Assembly: GCA_902772715.1 (NCBI GenBank)
Contig: CACYBT010000190.1
Span: 1 to 17,598, forward strand
Source of the DNA: an uncultured Succinivibrio sp.
Lineage (GTDB): Bacteria > Pseudomonadota > Gammaproteobacteria > Enterobacterales > Succinivibrionaceae
DNA length: 17,598 nucleotides
Direction of reading: 5' to 3'
Shown: positions 7,876 to 16,800 of the stretch, piece by piece
Layout: every line of letters begins with the position of its first letter
How positions within the stretch are numbered: the first letter of the stretch is position 1
Made by a program: the position numbers and the translations under genes
Notes under the pieces: model-generated
Told to the model about the DNA's origin: nothing
Databases searched by the model: none
Seen by the model: only the letters and a program-made list of their open reading frames with translations

Positions 7876-9423
7876 TTAATTCTTGTCTTGTTTCTCATTA
7901 ATCAGTTTGGCTCTGTAAATACTGTTGCAGGCTGAAATCAGGGCCAGGGCAGAGGACTCGATAACGTCAGTGGAGAGTCCCTTGCCATGATAGTGACGGC
8001 CTTCATAGATCACATCCACATCTACTTGACCCTGAGCATTCATGCCTGAGCCCTTGGCGGAAATCTGGAAATTATCAAGATTGAGTTTAATGCCTGTAAG
8101 TCTTGAGATACAGTTAAATACCGCATCTACAGGGCCGTTGCCAGTGCCTGAGTCGGTACGGGTGCGTTTACCGATCTTAAGTCTCACCGTAGCGGTAGGA
8201 ATAATGTTCTTGCCCCCTGAGAGAACGGAGAGATTGTCTAGTTCAAACTGGGTATCGAGTTCATCCTGATGAGAGAAAAAGAGCAGCGCCTCTAGGTCAT
8301 AATCAAAAACCTGTCCTTTCCTGTCGGCAAGTTTTAAAAAGCGTGCATAGACGTCATCAAGATTGTAGGAACCTTCACGGTATCCTAATTTCTCAAGTAC
8401 TGCCTTGATCATATGGCGTCCTGAACGCGCAGTCATATGCATGTTGTTTTCCTTAAAGCCTACACTCTGAGGAGTGAGAATTTCATAGGTACTTTTGTTC
8501 TTGAGTACTCCGTCCTGATGGATCCCTGAACTGTGGGCAAAAGCATTGGAGCCGACAATGGCCTTGTGACTTGGTACGGGTTCATTGGTAATGCCTGAGA
8601 CCACCTGGGAGGCTCTGGCAATATTCTCACTGACGATTTTGGTGTATACCCCGTGCATATATTCTTCACGCAGTTTCATGGTCATCACGACTTCTTCAAG
8701 AGAGGTATTTCCGGCCCGTTCCCCTAATCCATTGACGGTGCATTCAATCTGACGGGCTCCTTCTAGTACTGCAGACAGAGAGTTGGCTGTGGCCATGCCC
8801 AAATCATTATGACAGTGCACAGAAATTACAGCCTTGTCGATATTAGGTACACGATTGAAGAGAGTTTTTATAATGCCGCCGAATTCATAAGGCAGAGTAT
8901 AGCCCACGGTATCGGGAATATTGATAGTGGTGGCGCCGGCACTGATAGCATTTTCGACCATGCGGCACAGATGATCGATGGGGGTTCTGCCTGCATCTTC
9001 ACAGGAGAATTCGACATCGTCAGTGTAGGAACGGGCTTTTTTTACCGCATGCACTGCCATGTTCACGATATCATCAAAGTCCTTTTTCAGTTTGTCCTTG
9101 ACGTGGATGTCTGAGGTGGCAATAAATGTGTGGATGCGATAGTGATCTATGCCTTTAAATGCTTCGTAACAGGCTTCAATATCCTTATCGAGAGCACGTG
9201 AAAGACCACAGATGGTAGAGTTTTTGACATTGAGAGCAATTTCTCTTACCGAGTTTAAATCTTCAGGGGAGGAGATCGGAAAACCCGCTTCAATCACATC
9301 CACTCCTAACTGTTCAAGACAGAGTGCGATCTGCAGTTTCTGTTTGGAAGTTAAGGACTGCTGTAGGGCCTGTTCACCATCACGCAGGGTGGTATCAAAA
9401 ATTATGACCTGCTTGTTATCCAT
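7876..9423 (-). CDS. leuA: 2-isopropylmalate synthase
   Basis: First committed enzyme of leucine synthesis: condenses acetyl-CoA with 2-oxoisovalerate. I choose the ATG at 9423, giving 515 residues, because AAGGA lies nine bases upstream and the protein then begins as E. coli LeuA does (VIIFDTTLRDGEQ). The frame is open further, to a GTG at 9474, but those 17 residues do not look conserved. Seen are the catalytic DTTLRDGEQ (10-18), the metal-binding HCHND (203-207), GLGERAGNTSLEEV (232-245), and a C-terminal regulatory domain from about 390, which in the family binds leucine for feedback inhibition. It heads leuABCD. Confidence 0.96.
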   Translation of the reverse strand: MDNKQVIIFDTTLRDGEQALQQSLTSKQKLQIALCLEQLGVDVIEAGFPISSPEDLNSVREIALNVKNSTICGLSRALDKDIEACYEAFKGIDHYRIHTFIATSDIHVKDKLKKDFDDIVNMAVHAVKKARSYTDDVEFSCEDAGRTPIDHLCRMVENAISAGATTINIPDTVGYTLPYEFGGIIKTLFNRVPNIDKAVISVHCHNDLGMATANSLSAVLEGARQIECTVNGLGERAGNTSLEEVVMTMKLREEYMHGVYTKIVSENIARASQVVSGITNEPVPSHKAIVGSNAFAHSSGIHQDGVLKNKSTYEILTPQSVGFKENNMHMTARSGRHMIKAVLEKLGYREGSYNLDDVYARFLKLADRKGQVFDYDLEALLFFSHQDELDTQFELDNLSVLSGGKNIIPTATVRLKIGKRTRTDSGTGNGPVDAVFNCISRLTGIKLNLDNFQISAKGSGMNAQGQVDVDVIYEGRHYHGKGLSTDVIESSALALISACNSIYRAKLINEKQDKN

Positions 9424-9533
9424 GTGTGTAATTCCTTGCTTATTGAAACTAATGTTGAGGATCTTTCTTAGCACAATGCTTATATAAGCCTTCTTGCAAA
9501 AAAAAAGTTTTAAGTGCTATAAATTCTGACCTA

Positions 9534-9561
9534 ATCATAACACTGCTATTTTGTAATTCAA
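9534..9561 (-). promoter_or_regulatory. Promoter of the leuABCD operon
   Basis: On the minus strand TTGAAT (9561-9556) and TATGAT (9539-9534) are separated by 16 bases, a fair sigma70-type promoter. It predicts a start near 9527 and a leader of about 104 bases. The leader holds a pairing TAGCAC/GTGCTA around an inner GCTTATATAAGC palindrome. No frame rich in leucine codons was found, so classic leu attenuation is not supported. The region upstream of the -35 is very AT-rich, which could help as an UP element. Confidence 0.5.
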
Positions 9562-9642
9562 TTGTTTTTTGCAAAAAGTAAAAACAAATATTACTAATAT
9601 GCTGTTTTCTAAATAAAAATTAATTCAAAAAAATATAATATT

Positions 9643-9810
9643 GTGATAAAAAGAGCTATTTGTTTTTATACAAAAGAGGGGGATTTTGTAAAATATTGCG
9701 ATAAATTGTACAACGAACCAGATAATGTAGTTACTGTTCATAGTCTTTTAATAAAATTAGGTAATTTGTCCACAACATTAAAGGCTATTTTCAAATGGGG
9801 CTTGAGTTAA
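9643..9810 (+). CDS. Possible small ORF, 55 codons, unrecognised
   Basis: An open frame from GTG to TAA encodes 55 residues, beginning VIKRAICFYTKEGDF and ending LKAIFKWGLS, with a natural-looking mix of charged and hydrophobic residues. The frame is also open for 30 bases upstream of the GTG. Staying open so long in such AT-rich DNA is mildly surprising. Against it, there is no visible Shine-Dalgarno and no ATG. A TATAAT at 9634-9639 sits too close to the start to serve as its promoter unless the message is nearly leaderless. I recognise no family. It could be a genuine short protein, a gene remnant or chance. Confidence 0.25.
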   Translation: MIKRAICFYTKEGDFVKYCDKLYNEPDNVVTVHSLLIKLGNLSTTLKAIFKWGLS

Positions 9811-9940
9811 TGTTGTGCAGCCTCAGCAAGATTGTTAAGGGAGAGAATTTCACAGGATTTTTTGGTAAAACCGATCCCGATGCCATAGACTCTTTTATAG
9901 CGTTTTCCGATAAATTCCTCAGAAAAAAAGTATATAAATA

Positions 9941-9969
9941 TTGCGCTGCAGATCACAATTTTATATAAT
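9941..9969 (+). promoter_or_regulatory. Probable promoter of deaD
   Basis: A perfect -10 TATAAT (9964-9969) is preceded after 17 bases by TTGCGC (9941-9946), a weak -35. The predicted start near 9976 leaves a leader of about 177 bases before deaD. Long untranslated leaders are known for cold-shock genes, including E. coli deaD/csdA. Confidence 0.5.
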
Positions 9970-10100
9970 ATCGGCTCATTTGGGGCGTTTCTCTTTGTGA
10001 TGGAGCCGCGGGTTTTGGCTCTTGTGTGTGTCTTCTGTGAATATCCAATCTTAGAGTGTGTATTCTTGTGTCTTAGCCACATATTCAAATACATCATGTA

Positions 10101-10119
10101 GGCACGATCGTGTCTTTTT
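10101..10119 (+). promoter_or_regulatory. Terminator-like hairpin in the deaD leader
   Basis: GGCAC (10101-10105) and GTGTC (10110-10114) can pair, with one G-T wobble, around the loop GATC, and are followed at once by TTTTT. The stem is short, but the layout is that of an intrinsic terminator, and it ends 33 bases before the deaD ATG. It could serve as an attenuator, or only as an RNA structure element. Confidence 0.35.
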
Positions 10120-10152
10120 ACTGTGACGCTCCGTATATTTGGAGCAATAAAA

Positions 10153-12138
10153 ATGTCTGAACAAAACAATATAAATATCAATGAGGTAAAACTCAATTCA
10201 AGCAGTATGGCTACCACCTCCACCGGTGGTGATGAGAGTACTTTTCTCAATGAAAGTTATCCTCTTGTCACCTTTGATGACCTTGGAATTCATCCTAAGG
10301 TTCTAAAGGCTGTACATGATTTGGGCTATGAAAGCCCGACACCTATTCAGGAACAGGCAATTCCTGTAGTTTTAAGCGGAGCGGATATGATTGGCCAGGC
10401 CCAAACCGGTACGGGCAAAACTGCCGCCTTTTTACTGCCGATCCTGTCGAACATCAATCTCAAAGAACCTTTTATCCAGTGTCTTATTTTAGAACCTACC
10501 CGTGAACTTGCTATTCAGTCGGCCGAGGCCTGTCAGAATGATGCCAAGTATCTTACGGATTTTAGAGTGGCTCCTATTTACGGCGGAGCCTCATATGACA
10601 ATCAGATCAGAAGTTTAAAGCATGGCGTGAAGGTGGTAGTGGCTACTCCTGGACGTCTTATGGATCTTATGAAACGCGGCAAGGTGGACTTAAGCCATGT
10701 TAAGTACATGGTAATTGATGAAGCCGATGAAATGCTGAGAATGGGCTTTATTGAAGATGTCGAGTGGATTTTGTCGAATACTCCGGCCACCCGTCAGACC
10801 TTGCTGTTTTCTGCCACCATGCCTCCTGCCATTGCCAAAATTGCCAAAGAGCATCTTTCAAATCCCGTGGATGTGCGCATTGAAACCAAAACTACCACCG
10901 CCACCACCGTGCATCAGCGTTACTGGATAGTTTCCGGAGCGCATAAGATTGATGCGATGACGAGAATTCTTGAAGTAGAGGATTATGATGCGGTAATTGT
11001 TTTTGTACGCACCAAAACCGATGCTGAGGATGTGGCCAATCGTCTTTTGGCAAGAGGTTTGGCCTGTGCTGCGCTGCATGGCGATATTCCTCAGCGTCAG
11101 CGTGAAAAAATCATTGATCGTTTAAAATCAGGACAACTGGATCTAATTATTGCCACGGATGTTGCCGCGCGTGGACTTGATGTTGATCGTGTGACCCACG
11201 TCTTTAACTATGATATTCCTTATGATGCTGAATCCTATGTTCACAGGATCGGCAGAACCGGACGTGCCGGTCGTACCGGTGAGGCCATTCTGTTCGTCTC
11301 TCCTCGTGAACGCAGAGCCCTGCGCTTAATTGAACGCGTCACCAATCAGCGTATAGAACCGATGAAAATGCCGTCCATTGCTGACGTTAACAAGGCTCGT
11401 CTTGAGAATTTCAAAAATCAGGTCTTAGAAACCGTAGCCGAGGGTAATCTTGAGGCTTACGAAGAGGTTATCTCCGATCTTTTAAGTGACGACAGTCTTG
11501 AGATTGAAACGTTGTGTGCCGCTCTGGCTAAGATGGTGCAGAAAGACGGCACGCTGTTGCTGGATGAAAATGAACCTGAGCCTAAGATGCGCACCTTTGA
11601 TGATGTTGATAAAAAGGATCGTCAGCGTAAGCCTTTGCCGGATGCTAAAGCTGCACCTTTGAAGGCTTTCCCTGATTTGAATATGGTACGCTTCCGTGCT
11701 GCCGTAGGCCGCAAGGATGGAGTTAAACCTGGACAGATTGTGGGTGCCATTGCCAACGAGGGCAACATTGAATCCAAGTATATCGGTGAGATTTCTATTT
11801 TTGAAACCTTCAGTGTGGTCGATCTTCCTGAAGGCATGCCCAAAGAGACTATGCATATTTTAAGCAGAGCCAGAGTCTGCGGGCGAGCCTTAGAATTGCG
11901 CGAATATACTGCTGAGCCTCCACGTGGCAGAGAGGGGCGTGACGATGCTGACCGCCATCGCGGTTTTGATCGTTTTGACCGCCAAGGACCGCGTTCTGGA
12001 CATGATTTCAAGAATTTTGAGGGAGAACATTTCCACAGTCACAGACGCAGCCGTCCTGATTTTGTATCTCGGGGACCATCTGGAAAAAGCAAGGGAACAT
12101 TTCGTAGTTCCTATTCTGGAAGACGCGAAGGTTTCTAG
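10153..12138 (+). CDS. deaD: DEAD-box ATP-dependent RNA helicase DeaD/CsdA
   Basis: Cytoplasmic RNA helicase that in E. coli helps ribosome assembly and mRNA turnover in the cold. I start at the ATG at 10153, which has GGAG eight bases upstream, rather than a GTG at 10123 in the same frame; the product is 661 residues. Motifs in order: Q-motif region FDDLGIHPKVL (41-51) with PTPIQ (62-66), Walker A AQTGTGKT (83-90), PTRELA (115-120), TPGR (165-168), DEAD (189-192), SAT (220-222), ARGLD (339-343) and HRIGRTGR (364-371). A DbpA/CsdA-type RNA-binding domain lies at about 510-585, then a tail rich in Arg, Asp, Ser and Gly. A 38-residue Asn/Ser/Thr-rich N-terminal stretch is absent from E. coli DeaD. 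Codons and length suggest an intact gene. Confidence 0.95.
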   Translation: MSEQNNININEVKLNSSSMATTSTGGDESTFLNESYPLVTFDDLGIHPKVLKAVHDLGYESPTPIQEQAIPVVLSGADMIGQAQTGTGKTAAFLLPILSNINLKEPFIQCLILEPTRELAIQSAEACQNDAKYLTDFRVAPIYGGASYDNQIRSLKHGVKVVVATPGRLMDLMKRGKVDLSHVKYMVIDEADEMLRMGFIEDVEWILSNTPATRQTLLFSATMPPAIAKIAKEHLSNPVDVRIETKTTTATTVHQRYWIVSGAHKIDAMTRILEVEDYDAVIVFVRTKTDAEDVANRLLARGLACAALHGDIPQRQREKIIDRLKSGQLDLIIATDVAARGLDVDRVTHVFNYDIPYDAESYVHRIGRTGRAGRTGEAILFVSPRERRALRLIERVTNQRIEPMKMPSIADVNKARLENFKNQVLETVAEGNLEAYEEVISDLLSDDSLEIETLCAALAKMVQKDGTLLLDENEPEPKMRTFDDVDKKDRQRKPLPDAKAAPLKAFPDLNMVRFRAAVGRKDGVKPGQIVGAIANEGNIESKYIGEISIFETFSVVDLPEGMPKETMHILSRARVCGRALELREYTAEPPRGREGRDDADRHRGFDRFDRQGPRSGHDFKNFEGEHFHSHRRSRPDFVSRGPSGKSKGTFRSSYSGRREGF

Positions 12139-12143
12139 CCCCC

Positions 12144-12170
12144 AAAAACAAGTAGCCTTTGCTACTTGTT
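12144..12170. terminator. Terminator between deaD and the vgrG operon, probably bidirectional
   Basis: AACAAGTAGC (12147-12156) pairs perfectly with GCTACTTGTT (12161-12170) around a four-base loop. On the minus strand the stem runs into TTTTT, ending the operon of the 410-residue protein 24 bases after its stop. On the plus strand it begins eight bases after the deaD stop but has only a short T-tract. Confidence 0.75.
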
Positions 12171-12193
12171 ATGGGCTTAGGAATCAGCAGATT

Positions 12194-13426
12194 TTATTTG
12201 AATCTGTTGATGACCGGCTTGTTTGTTATGTTTGTTGCGACCTGACTGGCGGGGTTTATATTAGGGCTTTGGAGTGAGTCCTCGCCTTGTTGCGCACTGC
12301 TATTATCATCCATGCCGGCATAGAGATTTAGCTCACTATGCGGAGCCTTGCCTTCCTCGACACTCTTGCTCCAGTTGCTTTTACCAATGGCAACATCATA
12401 ACCTAGTTTAAAATAAGTCTCATATCTTTCTTTAAGTTTTTTCTCCCCACCTGGTGCCAAGGCCAGCATCAGCATTAGAGAGTTGATGCCGTTACCAAGC
12501 AATCCTGCCGGAGTCTTAACCACCACCTTACCTTCAGGGGCAAGATCGCCAAAGCTCCAGAAGGCCACTAGTGCCAGCAGACCTTCAGGCGTATCAGGGC
12601 CCTTGTTGCCAATACTTACGCAGTTGTTGGCATTGTATTCATTAGGTGAAACAATATAGCTGTACACACTGTCAAGAGCAGAGATTTTATTCTTGATTTT
12701 GGCTTTGATATCAACCTTAGGTAAGGCGGCTTTGATGGTGGCAATGGTTTCTTTGCGTGAAGCCTCAATTTTATCCTGCAGTTCTTTTTTGGCTTTGGTA
12801 ATTGGACTGTTCTCAATATCAATTACAAAATCCTGATTGTGATTTTTTATGATTTTTTCGCAGGCTGCATTAAGCATGTCAAAAAGATCCTGTCCATGTT
12901 CCTTGCGGATTTCTTTCATGACGATTTCAACTGCTTCTTCACAGTCTTTTCTGATTTCAGGATCAATGTTCTTAATCCTTTCTTGATGTGCTGCAAAAGC
13001 CTTATCTCTATATTCTCTGAATTCTGCCAGTTTTTTATCTGCATCGTAAGGTGGTTCAAGATTATCGGGAGTTTTGGCCCAGTCAGGAATATTAAAAGGT
13101 TTAGGTTTGCCTATATCTTCAATATCACGTGGTTTGGCGGGAGCTTTTTTCAGTTCTTTGAGCAAATCCAGTACACAGGTATATGCCCACCATACTGCAG
13201 CGCGATGATGAAGATTATATGCAAGAAAGCAGCAGGCATCCTTGTATTCCTTTCTATTATCAAGTTCATGAATGAAATCCTCACTTTCAGGATAATTCTC
13301 GGCAATTTCCAAAAGTTCTGTCGTTGCTGGAAATAATTCCTTCTCAACAGTTTCATTCACGGTCTTATGCTGCAAAAGCACCAGATGTTTATTCATCCAG
13401 TCCAGCTGATTTGAGACGTTTGGCAT
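12194..13426 (-). CDS. DUF6931-like protein of the T6SS module
   Basis: Soluble protein of 410 residues without signal peptide or membrane helix. HHRAAVWWAYTCVLDLL (73-89) and, much later, TPEGLLALVAFWSFGDLAP (279-297) with ALAPGGEKKLKERYETYFKLGYDVAIGKSNW (322-352; key residues Y335, G342, D344) recall DUF6931 proteins encoded near T6SS genes. This match is from memory, and I know no proven function. Between the two blocks lies about 200 residues of charged, mainly helical sequence (about 90-260) with proline-rich linkers near 96-127. The C-terminal 50 residues look disordered. GGAG lies 12 bases before the ATG. It is the last gene of the vgrG operon, 24 bases after its neighbour, so a role in spike loading or cargo handling is inferred. 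An effector identity is not excluded. Confidence 0.7.
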   Translation of the reverse strand: MPNVSNQLDWMNKHLVLLQHKTVNETVEKELFPATTELLEIAENYPESEDFIHELDNRKEYKDACCFLAYNLHHRAAVWWAYTCVLDLLKELKKAPAKPRDIEDIGKPKPFNIPDWAKTPDNLEPPYDADKKLAEFREYRDKAFAAHQERIKNIDPEIRKDCEEAVEIVMKEIRKEHGQDLFDMLNAACEKIIKNHNQDFVIDIENSPITKAKKELQDKIEASRKETIATIKAALPKVDIKAKIKNKISALDSVYSYIVSPNEYNANNCVSIGNKGPDTPEGLLALVAFWSFGDLAPEGKVVVKTPAGLLGNGINSLMLMLALAPGGEKKLKERYETYFKLGYDVAIGKSNWSKSVEEGKAPHSELNLYAGMDDNSSAQQGEDSLQSPNINPASQVATNITNKPVINRFK

Positions 13427-13450
13427 GTTGAATTTTTACTCCGTATGTAT

Positions 13451-13843
13451 TTAGTTTACCTTGAGGGCTTTGGTTGCAATTTCTGTAGCACCGGCGCTGG
13501 TCTGCAGAGCCTTGGCCTCAGATTCGAGTGCCTTGGCTCGGTTCTTATTGGCCTCAGCTTCTGTTTGAGAGGCGGCAACCTCACCGCCCTGCGCCTTCAC
13601 ATCATCCTTTGCAAGTGAACCTTCATTTGAATTACCCTCGGCTTTTTTCTCGTCCAGAACCATAGTGTCATCTGTTGGTCTTGACTGTTTATCTCCAGAA
13701 GGATCACTTGTCTTGAAGTTAGAGGTGGCGAATGTTTCTATAAGTTCTTGCGCAACAATCATTCCTATTCCAACCATGGCATTAGAGGCAATCTGTTTGC
13801 CAAGGCTTTCTAAGTTTTGTTTGCTTTCTGCTGTAAGTGCCAT
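13451..13843 (-). CDS. Unrecognised 130-residue protein of the vgrG module
   Basis: I do not recognise a family. The first 40 residues form a helical stretch with a hydrophobic core (SNAMVGIGMIVAQELIETF, 20-38). Residues 41-90 are polar and probably disordered, rich in Asp, Ser, Lys and Gly. The last 40 form an Ala/Glu/Lys-rich helix with coiled-coil character (EAEANKNRAKALESEAKAL, about 95-113). There are no cysteines and no signal peptide. AAAGG lies seven bases before the ATG. It sits 37 bases after vgrG and 24 bases before the DUF6931-like gene, so it is almost certainly co-transcribed. Possible roles are an adaptor or chaperone for the VgrG C-terminus, or a small secreted passenger; neither is shown by sequence. 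Confidence 0.8.
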   Translation of the reverse strand: MALTAESKQNLESLGKQIASNAMVGIGMIVAQELIETFATSNFKTSDPSGDKQSRPTDDTMVLDEKKAEGNSNEGSLAKDDVKAQGGEVAASQTEAEANKNRAKALESEAKALQTSAGATEIATKALKVN

Positions 13844-13880
13844 AATAAAACCTTTTCTGTCTAAATTTAACTATGATTGA

Positions 13881-16800
13881 TTATACCAATGGTCTACTAT
13901 CCATTTTTTGGATTACTGCATTGGTTTCAGTAGTTGATAAAATACTGACCTCGCCACCTCTAATGGCAACCTTAGCCGGTTTGACGCCCCACTTATTTGC
14001 CATCACTACGGCATGTATGGAAACGGTGTTTAAGGTATATTTGAGACTAGCGAAAAAATACTTGATATCCTGGGCGTTATTTTTCCCAACAAGACCTTTT
14101 CTTTCAAACCAGTTATCCTCTTTGGCCATTTTGGCAATTTCAGTAACGATATCCATTGCTTTGGCGGTAAAATCCAGCACGTCGCAGGTAAAGTCACAGG
14201 TGTCGACCACAAAGCGGGCCACAGTTCTTCTGTCTGCATCCTTTGCTTCAGCCTGGGCTTCTTTTGATTTATTTTTCTGTGCTTCTATTCCTCTTTTGGT
14301 TTCCTCTCTATTATCTTTATAGTCTTTTCTCTTCTGATTGTATTTTGAGAAAATATCATCTCCAAAATAAAAGCCCATGGCCTCATTGGCTAGAGGGAAA
14401 AGTACACCGTCGATAATGCCTTTTTCATACTTGGAAGCATCTGGATTGGCGTTTACTGTTATAGTATTGGCCAGTTCCTTGGTAAGATCCATGTCAAACT
14501 TGATGAGGCTCTTGGTGGCTGAAGGCAAGGTGCCGGAGGCTAAACTTGCCTCAGTTCCGCTGACGCCGCTTACTCCCTTGCTGACCTTAAAGCCTGCTCC
14601 CACACCGTCTTTTAGGGAGGCCGCAAATTTCCCCGTGATATCTACGGTTGGTGCCTTAATGCTAGTTCCCTCATAGGCATCTAGATTTAAAGTTGAACCA
14701 AAGCTTATAAGAGAGCCATTGGCAAAAGGAATCACACTGGCCTTTATTGCCGAAGAGAGTATATTGAAGGTTGTTCCTGAACATCCCATCTTGATGCTTC
14801 CCGGCGAGGTCATGGTAATGTCTCCAGAACCTGTAATAGATGCGGATTTAGAGGAGGTCAGCTTTATATTCTTTGCATTAATGGAAACTGTACCTTTAGG
14901 ACAGTTGATTTCAAGATTTCCTTCATGGTCAATCTTAAAGACATCATTTACGGTTTCCGAGAAGTAATTAGGAATACCTATCTCACCTACGAACTCGTTG
15001 GTAACAGCCTCCAGACCCTTTAGTGCCTTATTGTAGTTATCATTGACTTTTTTAATGTCATCACTTGTAAGTTTCTTTTTCAGTGAGTTGATTTCTTCCA
15101 CGAGCGAGTCTATCTTTTTTTGTTTCTTTGCTTTTTCGTCTCCTGAGAGGGATAATAATTCAACGCTTGCTATATCTTTTTCGCGGGTTTTGTCGTTAAT
15201 GTCCTGCTGAATTTTATTTAGTTTCTCTTGCTGATCATCTACATCTTTTTTGGTCTTCATAAGCAGTTTTTTTATTGCTTCACAGCGTTTTTTAATGCTC
15301 TTTTCCTGTAGTTCTTTTAAATCGGAGGATTTCAGATCACCAAGATAGCTGCTCTTAATTGAGGAACTGCCTGAATAATCCTGATAGTATTTATAGGTAT
15401 TATCTTCAAGAATTAAGGCTTCAACGATTGAGGATTCAGAACCGTCGCTGATTTTATTTTTTATGTACTCTTTAAGATCGGTGTTTTTCTCAAGAATAAT
15501 GTCAGACAGCCTAAATTTGCTTTCGTCTGCATTATAGCCTTTTAAGCCAATGTTTTTTGACTTATCTGCAGCGTTCCATACATGAACTCTGGCGCCGTGA
15601 CTGTGTGAGGCAAATCCTTTTATGGTTGCAAGGGCATTATTTCTTTTTACCCGGTTGCTTTCTTGGGTAATTGTTGAATCTTTCTGAGAAAGAAAACTAT
15701 GCAGATAGTAGTTATTATTCCCAGACAAAAGCAAAACCTTCTGTCCAATGCGTGGCATATTAAAGATTTCGCTATAGGCTACTGTGGATGTTACTCTCAC
15801 CTGTACTGGTTTGTCCTGTCCGGCGGGGAGTGCGTAAAACATGCTAGGTTTTTCTGTATTATCACCAGCACAGATACATATGGAACCTGCACGCGGCTCT
15901 TTAATGGAAGGATCATCATCAGGTGCCTGCCATTCTCCAGTATAGTTTCCGTCTCCATCGGTTACAACCGCTTCTAGAACTAATACGTTGTTCTGGGTGG
16001 CATATACTGTAACATCACTGTTTTTTGTGGTAATTTTCTCTTCATCTTTTAAATAGGCGGTAAATGAGCCCGGTTCGTTGTTCTGTACCAGCTCGTAGGC
16101 ACAAATATTTTCTTCAATACTTGGTTTAATCTCTTCGCTACAGTTGAAGAGCTGCATATTTGGTGTGGCGCAGATATGCAGGTCGATGTGATCTGCAATG
16201 AGGGTTATCCCTGATTCTGAATAATTGTTGGCGTTAATTACTGAGCCTGGAGCAAAGACGATATGGGAAGCGGCAAGCTGGTACTTAATATTTTCTCTGG
16301 CTTTTTTGTTTTCAAGGTTCTTTAAGGCTTCTGTTTTACAGTTTGTCTGTGTGGTTAAGGCAATTTTGTCGGTTGTCGTAGCGTAAATAAGAAAATCTTT
16401 ATTATTGGCAGTGGCGATATTATTGGGATTTACATCTATGGTAAATTTTGAAATGATCGGCGTACCGCTGTCTGACAAGTCGCAGTTGATGGCATTATCA
16501 TAGTTTAGTTTATCGGCATTGGCCTTATCTAAGTAATCATTTTCAACCGCCATGCCTTTATTGACACCATAGCCTTTACTTAAATATACCTTTAAAGACT
16601 TTTCTCCGCCTTTGTCCTCGTGAAGAATATTATAATTTAAGCCAAAGTCAGTAATTATTTTACTAAAGGCATAAAACGGACTGTAGGATCCGATCTGGAT
16701 GCAGACATTATCAGGCAGTGCCGAGAAGGCTTGTTTATCTTGAGAATCAAGCAGTTCAAATTTGACAGTCAGAGGAGAACTCGTGTCGATGTCATCTCCA

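Noticed and set aside
9424..9527. leuA leader searched for a leucine-codon leader peptide and attenuator
   Set aside because: No short frame with clustered leucine codons was found, and the stems present lack a following T-run.
9807..10250. Minus-strand frame of 147 codons across the deaD leader; a piece reading YGIGIGFTKKSCEIL recalls ribosomal protein S13
   Set aside because: It would start inside deaD and run through the deaD promoter, its N-terminal part is not protein-like, and the S13 similarity is only a few residues.
13873..14322. Plus-strand frame of 149 codons opposite the 3' end of vgrG
   Set aside because: It is a shadow of vgrG with no ribosome-binding site or recognisable domain.
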